A DNA stretch of 34,173 bases from Pseudomonadota bacterium (GTDB lineage: Bacteria > Pseudomonadota > Gammaproteobacteria > Steroidobacterales > Steroidobacteraceae). The notes under the pieces were generated by a model, which worked only from the letters and a program-made list of their open reading frames with translations, made no database searches and was not told the DNA's origin. Below are positions 8,603-17,353 of the stretch, piece by piece (position 1 is the first letter of the stretch; each line of letters starts with the position of its first letter). The stretch covers positions 1-34,173 of the forward strand of contig CANGJP010000022.1 in assembly GCA_947454465.1 (NCBI GenBank), given 5' to 3'. The position numbers and the translations under genes were made by a program.

Positions 8603-10161
8603 GCACACAGATCAAGCGCGCGCTAATTAGCGTTTCTAACAAAGATGGTCTTTTAGATTTCGTTCGCGAACTACAACACCGCAACATCGAGATTCTTTCA
8701 ACTGGTGGCACGGCGGCATTACTAATGCAGCATGGCATTGAGGTCACGGAAGTATCCGCACATACCGGCTTCCCTGAAATCATGGATGGCCGCGTTAAAA
8801 CATTGCACCCTAAAATTCATGGCGGACTACTAGGCCGTCGCGGTGTGGATGAGGCCGTAATGAAAGAACACGGTATCACCGCCATTGATTTGGTGGTCGT
8901 CAATCTATATCCATTTGCCGCCACCATTGCCAAACCCAATTGCAGTTACGAAGACGCTATCGAAAATATCGACATAGGCGGCCCTGCAATGGTACGCGCC
9001 TCCGCTAAAAATCACGACCGTGTAGCCATCGTTGTAGACCCACTGGACTACAACAGCATTATTGATGAGATGAATCAACACGATGGCAGCGTATCACTGG
9101 TAATGCGCAAACGTCTGGCCGCAAAAGCGTTCACGCACACAGCTCAATACGATGCGATGGTTGCCAGTTATCTGACCAAAGCAACTCAACACAACAGCAG
9201 TGAATTTCCTGATTTGCTACCGCTGCAATTCCGCAAACGCATGGATCTACGTTACGGAGAAAACCCACACCAACAAGCTGCGTTCTATGCTGCCAGCGAC
9301 ACACGGGGCGCAAACGTGGCCAATGCCGCGCAATTACAAGGTAAGCAACTGTCCTACAACAATATTGCAGACAGCGATACGGCCTTGGAATGTGTCCGTC
9401 AATTTGAGGTTCCGGCTTGCGTGATCGTTAAACATGCCAACCCCTGCGGTGTTGCCGTAGGCGCTGATATTCTTGAAGCCTATCAACGCGCCTATCAAAC
9501 GGATCCAACCTCTGCCTTTGGGGGCATCATTGCCTTCAATCGTAACCTCGATGCTGCTACCGCTAACACCATTCTTGAGCGTCAGTTTGTTGAAGTCATC
9601 ATTGCCCCCGAAGCCGATGAAGAAGCACGCACGTTATGTGGCCGCAAGGAAAATGTCCGTCTACTGGTCACCGGCTCATTGGACAATAGCAATGCCAAGT
9701 ACGACTTACGTAGTGTCAATGGTGGACTGCTCGTTCAGGATCGTGACCTCGGTATGGTGGATGTCAGCGAACTTAAAGTCGTCACCACTCGCCAACCCAC
9801 TGCTGAGGAATTACGCGACCTACAATTTGCTTGGAAGGTTTGTAAGTTCGTTAAATCCAACGCCATTGTGTTTGCCCATGACGGCATGACCATTGGCGTT
9901 GGTGCCGGTCAAATGAGTCGCGTGTACTCAACACGCATTGCCGCAATCAAAGCTAAGGATGAAGGATTGAACGTCAAAGGATGTGTCATGGCTTCAGATG
10001 CCTTCTTCCCATTCAGGGATGGGCTTAATGCCGCTGCAGAATTCGGCATTAAGGCCGTTATTCAGCCCGGCGGTTCTAAGCGTGACGATGAAGTGATTGC
10101 GGCAGCAAATGAACATGGCATCGCCATGATCCTGACGGGCATGCGACATTTCAGACATTAA
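8599..10161 (+). CDS. purH: Bifunctional AICAR transformylase / IMP cyclohydrolase
   Basis: 520 residues. Catalyses the last two steps of IMP synthesis. The N-terminal IMP cyclohydrolase domain (MGS-like) shows [21 protein letters not shown] and [15 protein letters not shown]. The C-terminal transformylase shows [13 protein letters not shown], the [11 protein letters not shown] motif with the catalytic Lys-His, [11 protein letters not shown] and [13 protein letters not shown]. The start is GTG at 8599, since the frame has no ATG upstream and the protein begins at the conserved IKRALISVS segment. No Shine-Dalgarno sequence is visible. A T-rich stretch precedes it. purD follows after 115 bases, the usual pairing for de novo purine synthesis. 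Confidence 0.97.
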   Translation: MSTQIKRALISVSNKDGLLDFVRELQHRNIEILSTGGTAALLMQHGIEVTEVSAHTGFPEIMDGRVKTLHPKIHGGLLGRRGVDEAVMKEHGITAIDLVVVNLYPFAATIAKPNCSYEDAIENIDIGGPAMVRASAKNHDRVAIVVDPLDYNSIIDEMNQHDGSVSLVMRKRLAAKAFTHTAQYDAMVASYLTKATQHNSSEFPDLLPLQFRKRMDLRYGENPHQQAAFYAASDTRGANVANAAQLQGKQLSYNNIADSDTALECVRQFEVPACVIVKHANPCGVAVGADILEAYQRAYQTDPTSAFGGIIAFNRNLDAATANTILERQFVEVIIAPEADEEARTLCGRKENVRLLVTGSLDNSNAKYDLRSVNGGLLVQDRDLGMVDVSELKVVTTRQPTAEELRDLQFAWKVCKFVKSNAIVFAHDGMTIGVGAGQMSRVYSTRIAAIKAKDEGLNVKGCVMASDAFFPFRDGLNAAAEFGIKAVIQPGGSKRDDEVIAAANEHGIAMILTGMRHFRH

Positions 10162-10183
10162 CCGACCTGTTTGGTGAAACACA

Positions 10184-10220
10184 GTTAGTGGCAAGTCGAT
10201 GAACCGGCAACGCCACTTAC
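10184..10220 (+). other. Stem-loop in the purH-purD gap
   Basis: GTTAGTGGC (10184-10192) pairs with GCCACTTAC (10212-10220) with one mismatch and a 19-base loop. No T run follows, so it is not a standard terminator. It could be a processing or leader element for purD. The gap is otherwise featureless. Confidence 0.3.
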
Positions 10221-10276
10221 TGCACTGACAAGATTCCTCAACTGAACTACGAATTTTTATCCTATAGCCCCACCTC

Positions 10277-11557
10277 ATGAACGTACTCATCATCGGTAAT
10301 GGCGGACGCGAACACGCACTGGCCTGGAAGGTCGCCCAATCAACCCGCGTCAAACATATCTATGTGGCTCCAGGCAATGCCGGTACGGCGCTGGAACACA
10401 AGGTCAGCAATATCGATATCGCAGCCGATGATATCCCCAGTCTCGTGAAATTCGCTAGCGATCATAAAATTGAACTCACTATTGTTGGGCCTGAAGGACC
10501 ACTGGTACTGGGCGTCACCGATGCTTTTACACAAGCTGGATTACGATGTTTTGGCCCTAGCAAGCTGGCAGCAAGACTGGAAGGTTCTAAAGCATTCACA
10601 AAAGATTTTTTGAAAGCAAACCACATTCCAACCGCTGCCTATGCCACCTTCACTCAGGCAACTTTTGATGAAGCCTGGATACGCGCACAAGGCGCACCAC
10701 TGGTTGTCAAAGCGGATGGCCTAGCTGCCGGCAAGGGCGTCATCATCTGCAATACACAAGAAGAAGCGGTCACGACCGTGAAGGCGATGTTTGCTGGACA
10801 ATTTGGCAACGCCGGCTCAACCGTTGTCGTGGAAGAGTTTTTAGAAGGAGAAGAAGCCAGTTTCATTGCCATGGTAGACGGCCTACATATTCTGCCGATG
10901 GCAACCTCTCAAGATCACAAACGACTCCTTGATGACGATCAGGGACCAAATACCGGTGGCATGGGGGCCTATTCCCCTGCGCCGGTGGTCACCCCAGAAG
11001 TACACGCGCGCATCATGCAGGAAGTGATGGAACCCACGGTACGTGGCTTGATTGCAGCAGGCACACCATATGTTGGTTTTTTATATGCTGGCTTGATGAT
11101 CTCCGCCGATGGAGCACCAAAGGTTATCGAATTCAATTGCCGCTTTGGTGATCCTGAAGCCCAACCAGTGATGTCACGACTGAATTCCGATCTAACCCTA
11201 CTGTGTGATGCAGCCCTTGACGGCAAACTCAACTCAGTAACTGCCGACTGGTCATCTCAGGCAGCGCTGGGTGTCGTCATGGCCGCCGAACAATATCCAG
11301 ACAGTCCACGCAAAGGCGATGTCATCCACGGGTTAGACCGTGCCGCAGCCTTACCTGGGAAGGTGTTTCATGCTGGTACAGGGCTGCAAAATAATCAGGT
11401 CGTCACCCAGGGTGGACGCGTACTGTGCGCAGTTGGTTTAGGAGACACTGTCAAAGCCGCTCAAGCCCAAGCGTACTCACTGACACAGGTGATTGACTGG
11501 CAGGGAGTGCAATACCGACACGACATTGGGTATCGAGCAATTGCACGCGAAGGATAA
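10277..11557 (+). CDS. purD: Phosphoribosylamine-glycine ligase (GAR synthetase)
   Basis: 426 residues, the expected length for this ATP-grasp enzyme, which ligates glycine to phosphoribosylamine in the second step of purine synthesis. The N-terminus MNVLIIGNGGREHALAWKV is diagnostic. Other signatures are IVGPEGPLVLGVTD, the ATP-binding stretch VVKADGLAAGKGVIIC, LPMATSQDHKRLLDDDQGPNTGGMG and EFNCRFGDPEAQPV. No strong ribosome binding site is seen before the ATG. YheU starts 9 bases after the stop and is probably cotranscribed. Confidence 0.97.
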   Translation: MNVLIIGNGGREHALAWKVAQSTRVKHIYVAPGNAGTALEHKVSNIDIAADDIPSLVKFASDHKIELTIVGPEGPLVLGVTDAFTQAGLRCFGPSKLAARLEGSKAFTKDFLKANHIPTAAYATFTQATFDEAWIRAQGAPLVVKADGLAAGKGVIICNTQEEAVTTVKAMFAGQFGNAGSTVVVEEFLEGEEASFIAMVDGLHILPMATSQDHKRLLDDDQGPNTGGMGAYSPAPVVTPEVHARIMQEVMEPTVRGLIAAGTPYVGFLYAGLMISADGAPKVIEFNCRFGDPEAQPVMSRLNSDLTLLCDAALDGKLNSVTADWSSQAALGVVMAAEQYPDSPRKGDVIHGLDRAAALPGKVFHAGTGLQNNQVVTQGGRVLCAVGLGDTVKAAQAQAYSLTQVIDWQGVQYRHDIGYRAIAREG

Positions 11558-11566
11558 ACTCAGACC

Positions 11567-11797
11567 GTGCCTGAGCAAATCAGCGAACCGCTCATCATTC
11601 CCTACACCCAGCTTTCCGCAGAAGCATTGCAGGGCGTGATTGAATCTTTTGTATTGCGTGAAGGCACGGAATATGGGACACAGGACGTGTCGCTAGAACA
11701 AAAAGTCGCGCAGGTCTTGCGACAACTAGAGCGACAAGAAGCCACTATTTTGTTTGATCCCTATACCGAAACCATTGATATCGTTCTTAGACGCTGA
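11567..11797 (+). CDS. YheU family protein (UPF0270)
   Basis: 76 residues from a GTG start 9 bases after purD. The core IIPYTQLSAEALQGVIESFV and LREGTEYGTQDVSLEQKVAQV matches the UPF0270/YheU pattern (IPW..L....L..LI.EFVLREGTDYG....SLE.KV..V..QL). The family is small, cytoplasmic and of unknown function, found mainly in Gammaproteobacteria, which supports the taxonomic assignment. Residues 57-73 (ATILFDPYTETIDIVLR) form the usual C-terminal beta segment. Confidence 0.85.
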   Translation: MPEQISEPLIIPYTQLSAEALQGVIESFVLREGTEYGTQDVSLEQKVAQVLRQLERQEATILFDPYTETIDIVLRR

Positions 11798-11825
11798 GAC
11801 CCTACACTCGCCATTTAGTGAGGCT

Positions 11826-12134
11826 TTAAACGTCCAGTTCCAGCCGAATGAGAACCTCATCCTGATGAGTCATAAAAGTCTGCTGAATGCAGTGCATATC
11901 AGACTGACCGCGACCCAATACATCCAATTGCGTACGTGGCACTGTCAACCACAGTCCAGTGGGGTCACTATCAAAATGCCACTGCTCTGTCTGGGTTTGG
12001 TTCAACTTGACCCGAAACTCATGGCCCCGTGGCAGGGCGACGTATAATCCGATGGAACCCCCAACAGCCAGCTTAGCCAGTTCATCTGGATGGATTCGGA
12101 TCGTAATACTCCCGGCAGCGAAACCTAACTTCAT
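11826..12134 (-). CDS. Small DUF7009-like protein
   Basis: 102 residues, ATG at 12134. The start MKLGFAAGSITIRIHPDELAKLA recalls the DUF7009 pattern (MK-R-x-NSIRLRL-x-x-SEV-x-LA), and the rest is beta-rich with no membrane segment and no evident catalytic motif. The family match is from memory and only moderate. It lies alone between convergent yheU and the THX gene on the opposite strand. A + strand ORF covering the same stretch has no family features and is probably a shadow. Function unknown. Confidence 0.55.
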   Translation of the reverse strand: MKLGFAAGSITIRIHPDELAKLAVGGSIGLYVALPRGHEFRVKLNQTQTEQWHFDSDPTGLWLTVPRTQLDVLGRGQSDMHCIQQTFMTHQDEVLIRLELDV

Positions 12135-12350
12135 AACGCCCCCGAACTATTTTAATGGTAAGCCGACCACTGCAGTTGAACATCAGTGACCGGTAACCCA
12201 AAACCAATTTTTATCGCTACTCTACTCTAGCAGCGCACCTGAGGAATTGCTCAGATTTGCACACAACCCCGATCACCCGTAAAGTGCGCGTCCGGCTTTT
12301 CGTTTGAATCCGGATTTAACCCGGTTTACCGCATTTTTCAGGAGTACAGT

Positions 12351-12443
12351 ATGGGCAGAGGCGATCGTAGAACGCGCAAAGGCAAAATTTGGCGGGGCAG
12401 CCACGGCAACACTCGTCCGGGCCGCGCCAAGAAAAAAGACTGA
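12351..12443 (+). CDS. 30S ribosomal protein THX (bTHX, S31 family)
   Basis: A 30-residue gene: MGRGDRRTRKGKIWRGSHGN followed by TRPGRAKKKD. This matches the known short basic THX proteins (MGKGD-KT-RGKIW-G--G--RP), which insert into the head of the 30S subunit. AGGAG at 12340-12344 lies six bases before the ATG, and a strong hairpin follows the stop, so it is a complete single-gene unit. It is too short for ordinary ORF cut-offs and is usually missed. The longer frame starting at 12304 over the same bases has no recognisable product. Confidence 0.9.
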   Translation: MGRGDRRTRKGKIWRGSHGNTRPGRAKKKD

Positions 12444-12451
12444 TCCGTGTC

Positions 12452-12473
12452 AGGGCGAGGTTCGCCTCGCCCT
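12452..12473 (+). terminator. Terminator after the THX gene
   Basis: Nine-bp stem AGGGCGAGG/CCTCGCCCT (12452-12460 with 12465-12473) closed by a TTCG tetraloop, nine bases after the stop, followed by TTATGAGTT. The T run is weak but the stem is very stable. A second hairpin, CTGATCG-TTGC-CGATCAG (12491-12508), covers the stop codon of the convergent DUF2721 gene. Confidence 0.7.
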
Positions 12474-12504
12474 TATGAGTTGGCACACAACTGATCGTTG
12501 CCGA

Positions 12505-12999
12505 TCAGGAATTCTTCAAAAGTCGACTTAACCGCTGCGCCTCCGTCTGTCCGGTCTGAGCCAAGCGAAATCCCAACGCCGCTGTCGCCACGAAAACTTC
12601 ACGCAAAAAATAAACAAGGCCAGTAGCCAGACTCAGCATCGCGCTGATGAACACAACGGCAATCGGTACTTCGAGATTTACTCCAAGTAGCACGGACACA
12701 AACAAGCTGACCACCACAATCGGAACCAATACAGCACAAACTACACTCAGTGTAATTGCACGACTAATCAACTTAGCACGAGTGGCCAAGACCTCTAAAC
12801 GTTCCACCAATTCTTGAGAAGATTGCTCAGGATTTTCCTTAATTTGCGCCTCAGTAATACGCGCACGTTCAACGATACGCACCAGACGACCCACCAACAC
12901 GTTCAAGGTGGCCCCTACTCCTGCAAGCAAAAACACCGGTGCAACAGACAACTGAATGACTTGAGCGATTGACCCAATATTTGTACTCGGCAACACCAT
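12505..12999 (-). CDS. DUF2721 membrane protein
   Basis: 164 residues from the ATG at 12999. In-frame GTG/ATG codons at 13047 and 13044 would add about 16 residues but have no ribosome binding site. The family stretch IAQVIQLSVAPVFLLAGVGATLNVLVGRLVRIVERARI is very characteristic of DUF2721. Three hydrophobic segments: about residues 12-35, 83-107 and 113-132. A short polar region between the first and second carries a likely coiled segment (EQSSQELVERLEVLATRAK). Inner-membrane protein of unknown function. The stop codon lies inside a small hairpin shared with the THX side. Confidence 0.8.
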   Translation of the reverse strand: MVLPSTNIGSIAQVIQLSVAPVFLLAGVGATLNVLVGRLVRIVERARITEAQIKENPEQSSQELVERLEVLATRAKLISRAITLSVVCAVLVPIVVVSLFVSVLLGVNLEVPIAVVFISAMLSLATGLVYFLREVFVATAALGFRLAQTGQTEAQRLSRLLKNS

Positions 13000-13097
13000 A
13001 ACGTTTTCAGCCCCTACTGCAAGAGTGCGGTGAGCATAACCCATCACGTTATCATTACGTTACCGGTTAAGGTGATGAGCATCATTCCATCTAATGA

Positions 13098-14333
13098 CTA
13101 AACACTACGGGTTAAATTCATCATCGGTTGAGCAGCACGACTATCGACAAAGATGTTGGTTTCCAGTACCGATTCATTCACCCCCATGTGTGTTGCAAGC
13201 ACGCCTTTGAACACAGAGCGCAAATCTAAGGTCGGTTGTAAATCACGACCCTGATAAAGATTATGTGCGGCCAACCCAGGCCAGTCAGCGATCACTCGAC
13301 CCCCATTGACCGCGCCACCGGCTAAAAATGCACACGCTGCCGTTCCATGATCGGTACCCCTACTGCCATTGATCGCAACCGTACGACCAAATTCCGTGGC
13401 TACCATGACAACGGTGTTGCCCCAAACAGAGCCGAGCCCTTCTTTAAGGCCTTCCATAGCGCGATCAAGCTCAGCAAGCTTTAAAAACAACTGCCCTTGC
13501 TCAGCACCTTGATTGGCATGCGTATCCCAACCTGTAGACTCCATCACGGCCACACGGGGCCCATCATGCTGTTGCAGTAGCTTTGCTGCAGCACTGGCCA
13601 CTGACGCCAATGAATTATTACGTTGCGTAGACATATTGGCTGACATGCGCTTACCTTGATCACCAGCAATCGCATCGGTGGCCATTGCAGTCTGCAACCG
13701 CGAGAGAAAATACTCATCGCTACCATATAGCGCCACGATACGCTGCATCGTATCGTCATCCGTCTCTGGTAAACGTGAAGGCGCCCACGACCCTACCTTC
13801 ACGTCACCACGCAGCACCAAAGGTAGATTTTGTGCGAAGGCCATCGCCATTTGCTCTGTCTTCTGCTGTTTAGATGCCGGCATACTCAGTAATGCTCGAT
13901 TCAACCAACCGTCTAGCGAGCCATGGGGTGTTGTAGTGCCATTTTCTAACAAATCCTGGCCATCAAAATGCGAACGGTCACGATAAGGCGAAGCAATCGC
14001 ATGCAGGACTAACAACTGATTGACTTGAAATAAGGCATGCATGCTCTGCAATGCCGGATTAAGGGCAAACATTCCATCAAGCTTTAATGCACCACCTGAT
14101 AAACCGGGCTGCTGCAGTGCAAGCGCACCACGAACACGTTGATAATTTCCATCCCCATAAGGGGCAACCGCAGCCAGCCCATCCAATGCCCCACGCAAAA
14201 TAATGAAAACGAAACGTGCATCGGTTTGGGGGAACGCAACGCCTATATCCGGAATGCTTAAGGAAAGTCCAGCCAATACGGAACGACCAAGAAATTCGCG
14301 CCGAGGCCTATTCAACTTATTTTGTTGCTTCAT
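13098..14333 (-). CDS. DUF1501 domain protein with Tat-type signal
   Basis: 411 residues. GGAGG stands 8 bases before the ATG. The N-terminus RPRREFLGRSVLAGLSLSIP has a twin-arginine motif (RREFL) and a hydrophobic stretch, so export by Tat is likely. The body is the DUF1501 fold, related to the alkaline phosphatase/sulfatase superfamily, with RSHFDGQDLLENG, GWDTHANQG, VVMVATEFGRTV and GTDHGTAACAFLAGGAVNGG. Members are nearly always encoded next to a DUF1800 gene, as here (44 bases downstream of it on the same strand). No substrate is known. The pair has been linked only by neighbourhood to exported or surface complexes. Confidence 0.85.
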   Translation of the reverse strand: MKQQNKLNRPRREFLGRSVLAGLSLSIPDIGVAFPQTDARFVFIILRGALDGLAAVAPYGDGNYQRVRGALALQQPGLSGGALKLDGMFALNPALQSMHALFQVNQLLVLHAIASPYRDRSHFDGQDLLENGTTTPHGSLDGWLNRALLSMPASKQQKTEQMAMAFAQNLPLVLRGDVKVGSWAPSRLPETDDDTMQRIVALYGSDEYFLSRLQTAMATDAIAGDQGKRMSANMSTQRNNSLASVASAAAKLLQQHDGPRVAVMESTGWDTHANQGAEQGQLFLKLAELDRAMEGLKEGLGSVWGNTVVMVATEFGRTVAINGSRGTDHGTAACAFLAGGAVNGGRVIADWPGLAAHNLYQGRDLQPTLDLRSVFKGVLATHMGVNESVLETNIFVDSRAAQPMMNLTRSV

Positions 14334-14377
14334 GAAGTGCCCCTCCGTTCAATACATTGCACCGTCAATTTAAGCCA

Positions 14378-15814
14378 TCAGCGACGTTGAAATTCAGGAC
14401 TAACCAGCCAGAGAATCGTACCCTGAATACGGTCTGCCGCATTCATCAATGCCATGAGAGTATGCTCACCTAATGCATCACCAAGACTTTGCTGTGCCGA
14501 TAGCAAGGGTGATGTATGCGCACTCACCCGCTGCGCAAACTGGCCCGCCCATTCAATTCGCTTCATGAGTGCATCCGATCCATCCCATCGCCCAGCGAGA
14601 TCCTCCCATCCGGCTGGAGAACCAGGTGAATACGGACTCTGACCCAATGCCACCAAGGGTTGCAATAAAAGCTGAGGTCTATCAGGTAGGTAATCAATTG
14701 CTCGATATGCAGACACAATAAGCTCATGCGGGGTTTTGAATTTGGCCGACGTACTGCGCCACGCCTCGTCACAATCTACTATCGCGGCATGCACAGTGGG
14801 CAAGTCACCCTCGCTATCTAGAAATGCCTTGGCAATACGCACTACGGCAGAAGCGGGAGGCTCATCGGCAATAAAATGCCGAGCTAATTTAGTGGCAATA
14901 AATTTTGCTGTAGCTGGATGAACAGATAAATCTTTCAGCACCGCTTTCGCTTGATCCATCCCAGCTTCAGGATAATATTTACCCAGAATGGTTTGTGGAC
15001 CGGGTTCATGCACAGCGTCTCGAAAAGTGAATGCTCCGGACGCGACGTCTTGCTCCGTCTTGAGGCGATCCGCAATCGCAAATGGACGCTGCTCGTCGCC
15101 AATCGACCATCCTGTCAATGCCGCAGCAAACTGAGTGACATCACTCTGCGTATACCCACCGCCGACACCTAAAGTATGCAATTCAAGAATTTCACGACCT
15201 AGATTTTCATTTATATCCAACTTGCGCAGCACATTACTACGTCGCGTCGCCACCTGCGCCATCGGCGAGTGTGGCCCAATAGACAACTGATTATCCAAAT
15301 AGACGATCATGGCGGGATGACTTTCCGCCGCTAATAACATGTCGAAAAAACGACGATGAAGATTAGGACGGATCGCCTCATTTTCTAGCGTAGCAGCCAT
15401 AGCTCCGACCGCATTTTTATCCATCGACACCGCGAAATGATTAGTCCAGAAATGAATCAGTCTTTCCCGGAAGGACTCCTGAGTGGAAATCGCAAGCTGA
15501 TATCGCGCACCCACCTGTGCCATAAAGTTTTCAAGAATGGGATTGCGCGTGGTGCTCTGATTGGCTCCAGCTTGAATCGCAGCACTCGGGAGCGACTGAC
15601 TGGCCTGAACACGCGCTTTCAGTGCAGCCACCTGCGTCTGATAGATTTGGCTAGAAGATGCTAGTTGGCTGATCAACGGAGAGGGCACTCGCGCCCCATA
15701 TAACTGAGACTTAAGCCAACCGCGTGCATCTCGGTTAATGCCGGCCAATTCACTCGGCCTTGCACCCAAACCAAATCGATTGGCAGCAATCACCGCACTT
15801 AAGTTATCAACCAT
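14378..15814 (-). CDS. DUF1800 domain protein
   Basis: 478 residues. The opening AVIAANRFGLGARPSELAGI and later RERLIHFWTNHFAVS, ENEAIRPNLHRRFFDMLLA, ENLGREILELHTLGVGGGYTQSDV and AGWEDLAGRWDGSDALMKRI are textbook DUF1800. The start ATG has GGAG (GGAGACGGTATG) just upstream. The protein lacks an obvious signal peptide. It is first in a two-gene unit with the DUF1501 gene. An AT-rich stretch at about 15880-15900 could hold its promoter. The role is unknown. Confidence 0.85.
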   Translation of the reverse strand: MVDNLSAVIAANRFGLGARPSELAGINRDARGWLKSQLYGARVPSPLISQLASSSQIYQTQVAALKARVQASQSLPSAAIQAGANQSTTRNPILENFMAQVGARYQLAISTQESFRERLIHFWTNHFAVSMDKNAVGAMAATLENEAIRPNLHRRFFDMLLAAESHPAMIVYLDNQLSIGPHSPMAQVATRRSNVLRKLDINENLGREILELHTLGVGGGYTQSDVTQFAAALTGWSIGDEQRPFAIADRLKTEQDVASGAFTFRDAVHEPGPQTILGKYYPEAGMDQAKAVLKDLSVHPATAKFIATKLARHFIADEPPASAVVRIAKAFLDSEGDLPTVHAAIVDCDEAWRSTSAKFKTPHELIVSAYRAIDYLPDRPQLLLQPLVALGQSPYSPGSPAGWEDLAGRWDGSDALMKRIEWAGQFAQRVSAHTSPLLSAQQSLGDALGEHTLMALMNAADRIQGTILWLVSPEFQRR

Positions 15815-16113
15815 ACCGTCTCCGTATGATTATCTTTTTAGTTGTAGTCACTCTAATGCACTGAGAGTACCGGCAGGCGGATTTAAATAAAATTTAATAC
15901 CCTGCAGTCACCGCCCGCCGATCTCGGGGAAACTGCGTATTGACCCTAGCACTCTACTTATTCAAAGTGACCCCCCGTGACCGTGCAAAGAAAAACTTGC
16001 AAAATTCTGAGCCGGACAATGGCTCTTATCGTTATGCTAGCCAACCCTATGGGAGGCACGCATAATACCGCCGCCTAAAAACCTTAAGATCAGCCAAACG
16101 GGACAACACTTTA

Positions 16114-16683
16114 ATGAGTATTTTTGACTGGCTCAGCCAAGCCACTTTTAACGCCTGCGGCGTTGAACCTACCCCTTTAGAACCCGGTACTGTTCTGAGT
16201 ACTTTCGACTGGATGGAACAAAGTGCTGTGGGTGCCTGCGTCACTCAGTCACCAGCGGGTTTCTACATCTTATTAGCCATCCACTCGGTGGGACTGGCCA
16301 TGATTGTGGGCGTCATGATGGTCGTTAGCCTACGGTTATTGGGCGTGGCACGCGGTATTTCGGCAAAAGCATTACCTAAGCTCGTCAGCCTCGGCTGGTG
16401 GGGTTTCTGGATCAACGCGGTCTCGGGCATCAGCCTATTCATTGGCGAGGCCAATAAAATGTTTGGCAACACCACCTTCCGCTGGAAACTGTTCCTGATC
16501 TTCGTCGGCATGACCAGTGCGTATATTCTGAACAAAACCATATTAAAACCGGCGGCCGCAGGTGACCTGAGCAAACTCGACAGCGATAGCGCTAAAAATC
16601 AGGCATATTTTTCCATTTTTATTTGGCTGGCTGTCATTACTACAGGCCGCATGATCGCCTATCTAACAGAGAGCGGATTCTAA
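16114..16683 (+). CDS. Four-helix membrane protein, DUF6644-like (first of a tandem pair)
   Basis: 189 residues. After an N-terminal soluble or amphipathic stretch of about 45 residues with two Cys, four membrane helices follow (about 49-74, 86-110, 125-143, 165-184). Conserved with the next gene: a helix-1 His (AIHSVGLAM), LRLLG after helix 1, WWGFWINAVSGISLF, a TFRWKLFLIF segment, and GRMI in the last helix. The pattern recalls the DUF6644 family. The assignment is by memory and not certain. The conserved intramembrane His could bind heme or a metal, but this is inference. The 299 bases upstream (divergent from DUF1800) hold no gene. Confidence 0.6.
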   Translation: MSIFDWLSQATFNACGVEPTPLEPGTVLSTFDWMEQSAVGACVTQSPAGFYILLAIHSVGLAMIVGVMMVVSLRLLGVARGISAKALPKLVSLGWWGFWINAVSGISLFIGEANKMFGNTTFRWKLFLIFVGMTSAYILNKTILKPAAAGDLSKLDSDSAKNQAYFSIFIWLAVITTGRMIAYLTESGF

Positions 16684-16741
16684 CTTCCAACCGAAGTTAA
16701 AGACATTCAGCTTAATGCGTAACATATTCGGAGATAGATAA

Positions 16742-17248
16742 ATGAACTCACTTGCAGATCAATTAGAGCCGATGGCGACATGGATGGCCGACACTTGGTT
16801 GGGACATTTCATGCTAGGCAGTTGGGCATGGCCTTGGTTCGAAGTCTTCCACTTCATTGGTATGTCTCTGCTCTGCGGCTCAATTCTGGCCATGGATTTG
16901 CGCTTACTCGGTTTTTTCCGTAAGGAAATTTCGCTGCATGCTGTCCATGCGCTGACACTATGGGGATTACTCGGCTTCCTGATCAACCTAACCACTGGCA
17001 TCGGCTTTATATTCAAGGGTGCATCAAGCTACTTCCATAATGTTTCTTTCCGCTTCAAGATGTACTGCATCATTCTGGCAGGACTGAACTTCCTGATATT
17101 CTGGTTCTTCGTCCGAAAACAGATCGAACCCCTAGCAGATGATGCTGATGTCGGCGTTTTCGCTAAGTTCGTGGGATTTTCATCCCTGCTGCTGTGGTTC
17201 CTAGTCATCTGGGGCGGTCGCATGATTCCCGTATTCGGTGATGGCTGA
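16742..17248 (+). CDS. Four-helix membrane protein, DUF6644-like (second of a tandem pair)
   Basis: 168 residues. GGAG lies eight bases before the ATG, and the gene is 58 bases after its paralogue. Four hydrophobic segments, with the shared landmarks VFHFIGMSLL (His), LRLLGFF, WGLLGFLINLTTGIGFIF, SFRFKMYCII and GGRMIPVF. It differs from the first copy by lacking the long N-terminal extension and having its own Trp-rich start (GSWAWPWFEV). The two probably act together in the inner membrane. A strong terminator follows, making this a two-gene operon. Confidence 0.6.
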   Translation: MNSLADQLEPMATWMADTWLGHFMLGSWAWPWFEVFHFIGMSLLCGSILAMDLRLLGFFRKEISLHAVHALTLWGLLGFLINLTTGIGFIFKGASSYFHNVSFRFKMYCIILAGLNFLIFWFFVRKQIEPLADDADVGVFAKFVGFSSLLLWFLVIWGGRMIPVFGDG

Positions 17249-17277
17249 TTCTCTGTAATCACCCGACCCTATACATT

Positions 17278-17309
17278 AAACGCTCGAGATATCACTATCT
17301 CGAGCGTTT
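17278..17309 (+). terminator. Rho-independent terminator after the membrane-protein pair
   Basis: Thirteen-bp stem (AAACGCTCGAGAT, 17278-17290, with 17297-17309), six-base loop ATCACT, followed by TTTTCTTTT. A textbook terminator. Confidence 0.9.
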
Positions 17310-17353
17310 TCTTTTAAAACTTATTTAGCCACCATCACCTGTAAGTAACTGCG

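Noticed and set aside
10162-10276. purD-type structured RNA or purine riboswitch in the purH-purD gap
   Set aside because: Only one imperfect stem-loop is visible. No conserved riboswitch core was recognised.
11754-12047. 97-codon + strand frame over the DUF7009-like gene
   Set aside because: It starts inside yheU in another frame and has no recognisable features. The - strand frame has the better N-terminal pattern.
12304-12531. 75-codon frame overlapping the THX gene
   Set aside because: Out of frame with a well-conserved ribosomal protein, and its sequence is Arg/Ala/Thr-rich noise running through the terminator hairpin.
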